Under the pieces are notes generated by a model that was not told where the DNA came from, did no database searches, and saw only the letters and a list, made by a program, of their open reading frames with translations. Position numbers and translations under genes: made by a program. Positions 6,174-8,107 of a DNA stretch of 8,107 nucleotides are shown in pieces. Numbering within the stretch: the stretch's first letter is position 1; every line of letters starts with the position of its first letter. This DNA comes from Actinomycetes bacterium (GTDB lineage: Bacteria > Actinomycetota > Actinomycetes > Mycobacteriales > Micromonosporaceae): assembly GCA_021793335.1 (NCBI GenBank), contig JAJYSW010000146.1:1-8107 (forward strand), read 5' to 3'.

Positions 6174-6179
6174 AACCTA
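6174..6179 (-). promoter_or_regulatory. -10-like hexamer TAGGTT, leaderless start of the kinase operon
   Basis: On the minus strand TAGGTT (6179 to 6174) is followed by AGAGGG and the GTG at 6167. The purine run touches the start codon, too close for a Shine-Dalgarno, so a leaderless transcript is favoured. No -35 consensus is seen; the dyads at 6185-6240 lie where an activator would bind. Confidence 0.5.
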
Positions 6180-6184
6180 GTCGA

Positions 6185-6207
6185 GTCGGACGGGGCCGGC
6201 CTCCGAC
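6185..6207. promoter_or_regulatory. Weaker inverted repeat GTCGGA-N11-TCCGAC next to the main dyad
   Basis: GTCGGA (6185-6190) and TCCGAC (6202-6207) are perfect 6-bp inverted arms with 11 bases between, which include the palindrome GGCCGGCC (6194-6201). The centre, near 6196, lies about 20 bp from that of the main dyad. It covers the -35 region of the kinase promoter. A secondary operator is possible; chance in GC-rich DNA is the alternative. Confidence 0.3.
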
Positions 6208-6226
6208 GCTGGTCTTAGGACCAGCG
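6207..6226. promoter_or_regulatory. Perfect 20-bp dyad, candidate binding site of the response regulator
   Basis: CGCTGGTC (6207-6214) and GACCAGCG (6219-6226) are perfect 8-bp inverted arms around TTAG, in the 123-bp spacer between the kinase operon and the divergent dehydrogenase-queA pair. The centre is about 49.5 bases from the predicted kinase start and 74.5 from the predicted dehydrogenase start. The core GG-N-CTTAGG-N-CC has the length, centre and GG/CC spacing of the mycobacterial DosR box (core GGGACTWWAGTCCC, from memory), with mismatches outside those positions. That the neighbouring NarL-type regulator binds it is inference. Confidence 0.6.
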
Positions 6227-6232
6227 AGGCAG

Positions 6233-6240
6233 GACCGGTC
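6233..6240. promoter_or_regulatory. 8-bp palindrome GACCGGTC, repeating the AGGACC half of the main dyad
   Basis: GACCGGTC is a perfect palindrome whose left flank repeats AGGACC (6217-6222 and 6231-6236, 14 bases apart). Its centre, 6236.5, is exactly 20 bp from the centre of the main dyad. A secondary, weaker regulator site facing the dehydrogenase promoter is possible. Confidence 0.3.
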
Positions 6241-6277
6241 ACGACTTCGGCCCGAGGCAGCCGGGCGCGTCGGCGCA

Positions 6278-6283
6278 TAGCGT
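6278..6283 (+). promoter_or_regulatory. -10-like hexamer TAGCGT, leaderless start of the short-chain dehydrogenase
   Basis: TAGCGT is followed by seven bases (CATGTCC) and an ATG at 6291. The in-frame ATG at 6285 lies only two bases from the hexamer and would be upstream of the expected transcript start, so 6291 is the preferred start. No Shine-Dalgarno precedes either ATG. Confidence 0.5.
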
Positions 6284-6290
6284 CATGTCC

Positions 6291-6986
6291 ATGAACAGCA
6301 ACGCAACACGAACCGCCATCATCACCGGGGCTTCGGCCGGGCTGGGCAGGGCGCTCGCCGAGCGGCTCGCCGCCGAAGGCTGGAAGCTCGTCCTGACCGC
6401 CCGAGGCGAGGAGCGGCTGGCCGCGGCCGCCGAAGCACTCGGGGCCGCGCACCTCGCGGGCGACGTCACCGACGCGGCCCACCGCGAGCGGCTGATCGCA
6501 CTGGCCGAGGACAGGATCGACCTGCTCGTCAACAACGCCTCGACGCTGGGCCAGACGCCACTGCCAGAACTGCACGAGGCCGACCTGACCGCCTGGCCGC
6601 GCCTGTTCGACGTGAACGTGCGAGCACCGATCGCCTTGGCGCAGTTGGCGCTTCCCTCGCTGCGGCGACGCGGTGGGGCGATCGTCAATATCACCTCCGA
6701 CGCCGCCACGGGCCCGTACGCCACGTGGGGTCCCTACGGGGCGACCAAGGCCGCGCTCGACCAGTTGTCGAACGTCCTGGCCGCCGAGGAGTCCGAGGTC
6801 GCCGTCTGGGCGGTCGACCCCGGGGAGATGCACACCAGGATGCTCGCCGACGCCGTCGGGGAGGCCGATGCGTGGCAGGCGCCGCCGCCCGGCCGCTCGG
6901 CCGATGCGATCGCCCGGATCGTCGCCGCCAGGCCGCCGAGCGGCCGGATCGAGGCGCGGGCTTTCGAGGCGGTGAGGGCGGAATGA
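6291..6986 (+). CDS. Short-chain dehydrogenase/reductase (classical SDR)
   Basis: A 231-residue classical SDR: a single Rossmann-fold NAD(P)H-dependent oxidoreductase of the cytoplasm. The cofactor loop TGASAGLGRAL is at 12-22, an Arg-containing segment (LTARGEERL, 35-43) suggests NADPH preference, and the structural motif NNAS is at 81-84. The catalytic set is Asn109, Ser136 (in NITSDAA), Tyr149 and Lys153 (in YGATKAAL). The stretch VDPGEMHTRM (175-184) is the usual PG motif after the active site. The substrate cannot be read from the sequence. The stop overlaps the next gene by 4 bp (ATGA), so it is translationally coupled to the QueA-like protein and the two probably act in one process. 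It is divergent from the kinase operon and may be controlled by it. An alternative start at 6285 adds two residues. Confidence 0.92.
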   Translation: MNSNATRTAIITGASAGLGRALAERLAAEGWKLVLTARGEERLAAAAEALGAAHLAGDVTDAAHRERLIALAEDRIDLLVNNASTLGQTPLPELHEADLTAWPRLFDVNVRAPIALAQLALPSLRRRGGAIVNITSDAATGPYATWGPYGATKAALDQLSNVLAAEESEVAVWAVDPGEMHTRMLADAVGEADAWQAPPPGRSADAIARIVAARPPSGRIEARAFEAVRAE

Positions 6987-7993
6987 ACGCCATATTGACC
7001 TCGCCGTTCGCGTTCGCGCCGGACGCGGCGTTGGAGGCGCGCGAGCCTGCCGAGGTGCGCGGCGCCTCCCGTGCAGACGTGCGGATGCTGGTCTCCGATA
7101 AAGCGTCGGGGGCGGTGGCGCACCATCATTTCGAGGATCTTCCGGCGTCGATCCGGCCCGGGGACCTGCTGGTGGTCAACAATTCGGCGACGCTGCCGGC
7201 GTCGGTGCCGACGAAGCACGGTTGGCGGGTGCATTTCTCCTCGACCAGGCCCGACGGGTCGTGGCTGGTGGAGCTGCGTGACGGCCCGGGGCCCTACCTC
7301 GGGGAGGTCCCGGGCGGCGCGGTCCGTCTGCCGGGCGGGGTGCGGCTGGTGCTGGAGGAGCGGTTCGGGAAGCGGCTGTGGGCGACCAGGCCGCCACTCG
7401 ACTCGGTCCCCGAGTACCTGGCGCGCCATGGCAAGCCGATCCGGTACTCCTACATCGACCGGGACTGGCCCGTCTCGGCGTACCAGACGGTGTTCGCGAC
7501 GGTGCCGGGCTCGGCCGAGATGCCGAGCGCGGCGCGGCCGTTCACGCCCCAGATCGTGACAAGGCTCGTCTCGGCGGGCGTCGGCATCGCCCCGATCACG
7601 CTGCACACGGGCGTGGCCTCGCTGGAGAGCGACGAGGCCCCCTACCCGGAGTGGTTCGAGGTGGGCGAGCACACCGCCGGAGCGGTGAACGCGGCCAAGG
7701 CGGCGGGCGGCAGGGTGATCGCGGTGGGCACGACGGTGGTGCGGGCCTTGGAGAGCGCGGCCGGGGACGGCCGGGTCCGGGCGGCGTCGGGGCACACCGG
7801 CAGGATCATCTCGCCGCAGGCGCCGCCCGAGGTGGTGGACGGCCTCTTGACCGGATTCCACGAGCCGCGCTCGACGCACCTGTCGATCCTGGAGGCCATC
7901 GCGGCGACCGATCTGCTTCGCGAGTCCTACGAGGCGGCCATAGAGGCGAGGTACCTGTGGCACGAGTTCGGCGACGTGCATCTCATCGCTTGA
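6983..7993 (+). CDS. Divergent QueA-like protein (S-adenosylmethionine:tRNA ribosyltransferase-isomerase family)
   Basis: A 336-residue member of the QueA family, which in queuosine-making bacteria transfers the ribosyl part of SAM to 7-aminomethyl-deazaguanine in tRNA (E. coli QueA has 356 residues). Family landmarks are DLLVVNN (61-67), AYQTVFA (166-172), ITLHTG (205-210), RVIAVGTTVVRALESAA (244-260), VVDGLLTGFHEP (284-295) and the C-terminal YLWHEFGDVHLI (324-335). Several blocks that are strongly conserved in QueA, compared from memory, are changed: NNTRVIPAR is NNSATLPAS (66-74), AAPTAGLHF is EMPSAARPF (179-187), and GAGTF is replaced after LHTG. No tgt or other queuosine gene is visible. 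The SAM-linked fold is likely kept, but the substrate may not be tRNA queuosine precursor, so I give no symbol. It is coupled by ATGA to the upstream dehydrogenase and ends 8 bp from the stop of a convergent regulator gene. Confidence 0.85.
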   Translation: MNAILTSPFAFAPDAALEAREPAEVRGASRADVRMLVSDKASGAVAHHHFEDLPASIRPGDLLVVNNSATLPASVPTKHGWRVHFSSTRPDGSWLVELRDGPGPYLGEVPGGAVRLPGGVRLVLEERFGKRLWATRPPLDSVPEYLARHGKPIRYSYIDRDWPVSAYQTVFATVPGSAEMPSAARPFTPQIVTRLVSAGVGIAPITLHTGVASLESDEAPYPEWFEVGEHTAGAVNAAKAAGGRVIAVGTTVVRALESAAGDGRVRAASGHTGRIISPQAPPEVVDGLLTGFHEPRSTHLSILEAIAATDLLRESYEAAIEARYLWHEFGDVHLIA

Positions 7994-8001
7994 CCACTGC
8001 T

Positions 8002-8107
8002 TTACGAAAGGACCGAGGAGTATTCGAGTTCGTAGGCGCTGCCGTCGAGGACCATTTCCGTGACTTCCACGCACCGGCCCTCGGCGGCGTACGCCGCCCG
8101 CAGGATC
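8002..8107 (-). CDS. C-terminal end of a probable GntR-family regulator with UTRA domain (runs off the right edge)
   Basis: Only the last 34 codons and the TAA stop (8002-8004) are in the window. The translation ends in ILRAAYAAEGRCVEVTEM followed by VLDGSAYELEYSSVLS. The pattern of an R-x2-Y, a short G-containing turn, an E-x-T/V-E strand and a closing D-G-S-A-Y-x-L-E-Y strand is what the UTRA ligand-binding domain of HutC-subfamily GntR repressors looks like at its C-terminus. In such proteins this domain senses a small molecule and the N-terminal winged helix, outside the window, binds DNA. The frame is consistent to the window edge and the stop lies 8 bp from that of the convergent queA-like gene. 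The call rests on a short segment. Confidence 0.65.
   Translation of the reverse strand, partial: ILRAAYAAEGRCVEVTEMVLDGSAYELEYSSVLS

Noticed and set aside
6194..6201. GGCCGGCC palindrome as an operator by itself
   Set aside because: Eight-base G/C palindromes are common in DNA of this composition; it is only noted as part of the larger inverted repeat.
6734..8074. 446-codon open frame on the minus strand over the SDR and queA-like genes
   Set aside because: Antisense shadow, Arg/His/Pro-rich. It also overlaps the different frame that encodes the GntR-like C-terminus.

Overview
The window is gene-dense, very GC-rich DNA with strong third-position G/C bias, typical of a high-G+C actinomycete. 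The genus is not certain; a Stackebrandtia/Glycomyces-like or other soil actinomycete would fit. It holds nine coding regions, two of them cut by the window edges. I see no tRNA, rRNA, CRISPR array, insertion sequence or phage gene, so this looks like chromosomal accessory or housekeeping DNA rather than a mobile island.

Layout. Left block, minus strand: the N-terminal part of a zinc-less quinone oxidoreductase (1-416) and, upstream of it, a thioredoxin-reductase-like ferredoxin/flavodoxin-NADP+ reductase (477-1454). A 226-bp divergent spacer with repeats follows. Then three plus-strand genes: GDP-mannose 4,6-dehydratase (gmd, 1681-2673), an aldo/keto reductase (2730-3566) and, after a 271-bp spacer without a gene, a small secreted lipoprotein of unknown function (3838-4368). 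A convergent junction leads to a minus-strand two-component operon: a soluble GAF histidine kinase (5046-6167) overlapping by 8 bp a NarL/FixJ-type response regulator (4433-5053). Divergent from the kinase is a plus-strand pair, a short-chain dehydrogenase (6291-6986) overlapping by 4 bp a divergent QueA-like protein (6983-7993). The right edge holds the last 34 codons of a probable GntR/UTRA regulator on the minus strand.

How the parts may work together. Many genes are soluble NAD(P)H-linked oxidoreductases. The two-component system looks like a single-GAF relative of the mycobacterial DosS/DosR redox-oxygen system: the GAF domain has a His at the place of the DosS heme ligand, the regulator has a DosR-like recognition helix, and the 123-bp spacer between the kinase and the dehydrogenase-queA pair carries a perfect 20-bp dyad (6207-6226) with a DosR-box-like layout. 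The simplest hypothesis is that the regulator controls its own operon and the divergent pair through this dyad. This is inference.

A second theme is translation initiation. Five genes have a TANNNT -10-like hexamer 6 or 7 bases before the start codon, with no usable Shine-Dalgarno for most of them, which predicts leaderless mRNAs. gmd instead has a classical GGAGGAA site.
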